From Bifidobacterium asteroides (GTDB lineage Bacteria; Actinomycetota; Actinomycetes; Actinomycetales; Bifidobacteriaceae), in the NCBI RefSeq assembly GCF_030758775.1, contig NZ_CP132384.1:1674001-1738000 (forward strand): 64,000 nt of DNA. Reading direction: 5' to 3'. Numbering within the stretch: position 1 is the stretch's first letter; every line of letters starts with the position of its first letter. The notes below the pieces were generated by a model, which saw only the letters and a program-made list of their open reading frames with translations, did no database searches and was not told the origin of the DNA. The position numbers and the translations under genes were made by a program. This document shows positions 63,804-64,000 of this stretch, in pieces.

Positions 63804-64000
63804 CATAGACATAAGGCGTATAACCAGTTTCCTTTTTGAATACCCTAATGAAGCTAGGCTCCCCCTAGGCCAGTCATAACTGCAGGCTGATGAAAATCAA
63901 GAAACTCATCCAGATGATTAGCGATTTATGTCATCACCATTTGCATGTCATGGCCATTCCTGTCAACGTCGCCCCGATCCGCCGACAAAAAAGCTACGCA
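63804..64000. other. Right edge of the window, no clear gene
   Basis: A minus-strand frame is open from the window edge to a stop at 63926-63928 (24 codons), which might be the end of a gene entering from the right. Too short to name. Confidence 0.2.

Overview
The window is high-GC, gene-dense actinobacterial DNA. The gene content fits a Bifidobacterium: AdhE with a bifidobacterial-style C-terminus, class Ib ribonucleotide reductase under paired NrdR boxes, two tandem AroAII-independent DAHP synthases, PepC, an Arg/Asp-rich PNPase tail, a CIRCE-controlled groES and a pyroglutamyl-peptidase of unusual sequence. The genus is an inference from these families. I cannot name the species; an insect-gut clade is only a guess.

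Layout. 1-6386: start of rpsJ, adhE behind a Rex-like operator, rplM-rpsI, a HEAT/LRV-like protein, an IMPACT/YigZ protein and tRNA-Ser. 6613-12312: dinB, dapC, a 7Fe ferredoxin, an amino-acid permease and murB. 12440-20054 is a plus-strand metabolic cassette: a structured leader, a frameshifted UroD/methyltransferase-family gene, a Liv-type ABC importer whose two permeases and two ATPases are each fused, and a MetY-like PLP enzyme. 20211-20657: rpmG with tRNA-Met, tRNA-Thr and tRNA-Tyr. 20774-26409: two class Ib RNR units (nrdI-nrdE-nrdF and nrdI-nrdF), each preceded by two NrdR boxes about 31-32 bp apart. 26600-31510: a HisC-like aminotransferase, groES with CIRCE, a membrane protein, a GNAT enzyme, 5-FTHF cyclo-ligase and an FmdB-type zinc ribbon.

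31583-38571 holds an SAF-domain gene, mscL and a tight three-gene operon: an FHA protein, a 1240-aa helicase/nuclease-like protein that has lost its catalytic motifs, and a 77-aa protein. 38939-46080: rplJL with an attenuator leader, mtnN, two tandem DAHP synthases, pepC and a CPBP protease. 46279-54596: a DivIVA/Scy-like coiled coil, pcp, ispD, pgeF, an aldo-keto reductase, a DUF2207 membrane protein and lemA. 54678-57951: pnp and rpsO.

From about 57950 the DNA becomes accessory: a DUF4176 gene and a decayed effector-like pseudogene of type VII secretion flavour, membrane proteins, a 524-bp tandem duplication carrying two ~95-aa paralogues, a G10 tract, and an I-C-like CRISPR array of 8 repeats with no cas gene in view.

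The best candidates for undescribed biology are the FHA/pseudo-helicase operon, the leader-Liv-MetY cassette and the island at 58-63.5 kb. Three loci (about 13130, 32460 and 51766) look like one-base frameshifts or stop losses. They may be real pseudogenes or assembly errors, and reads should decide.
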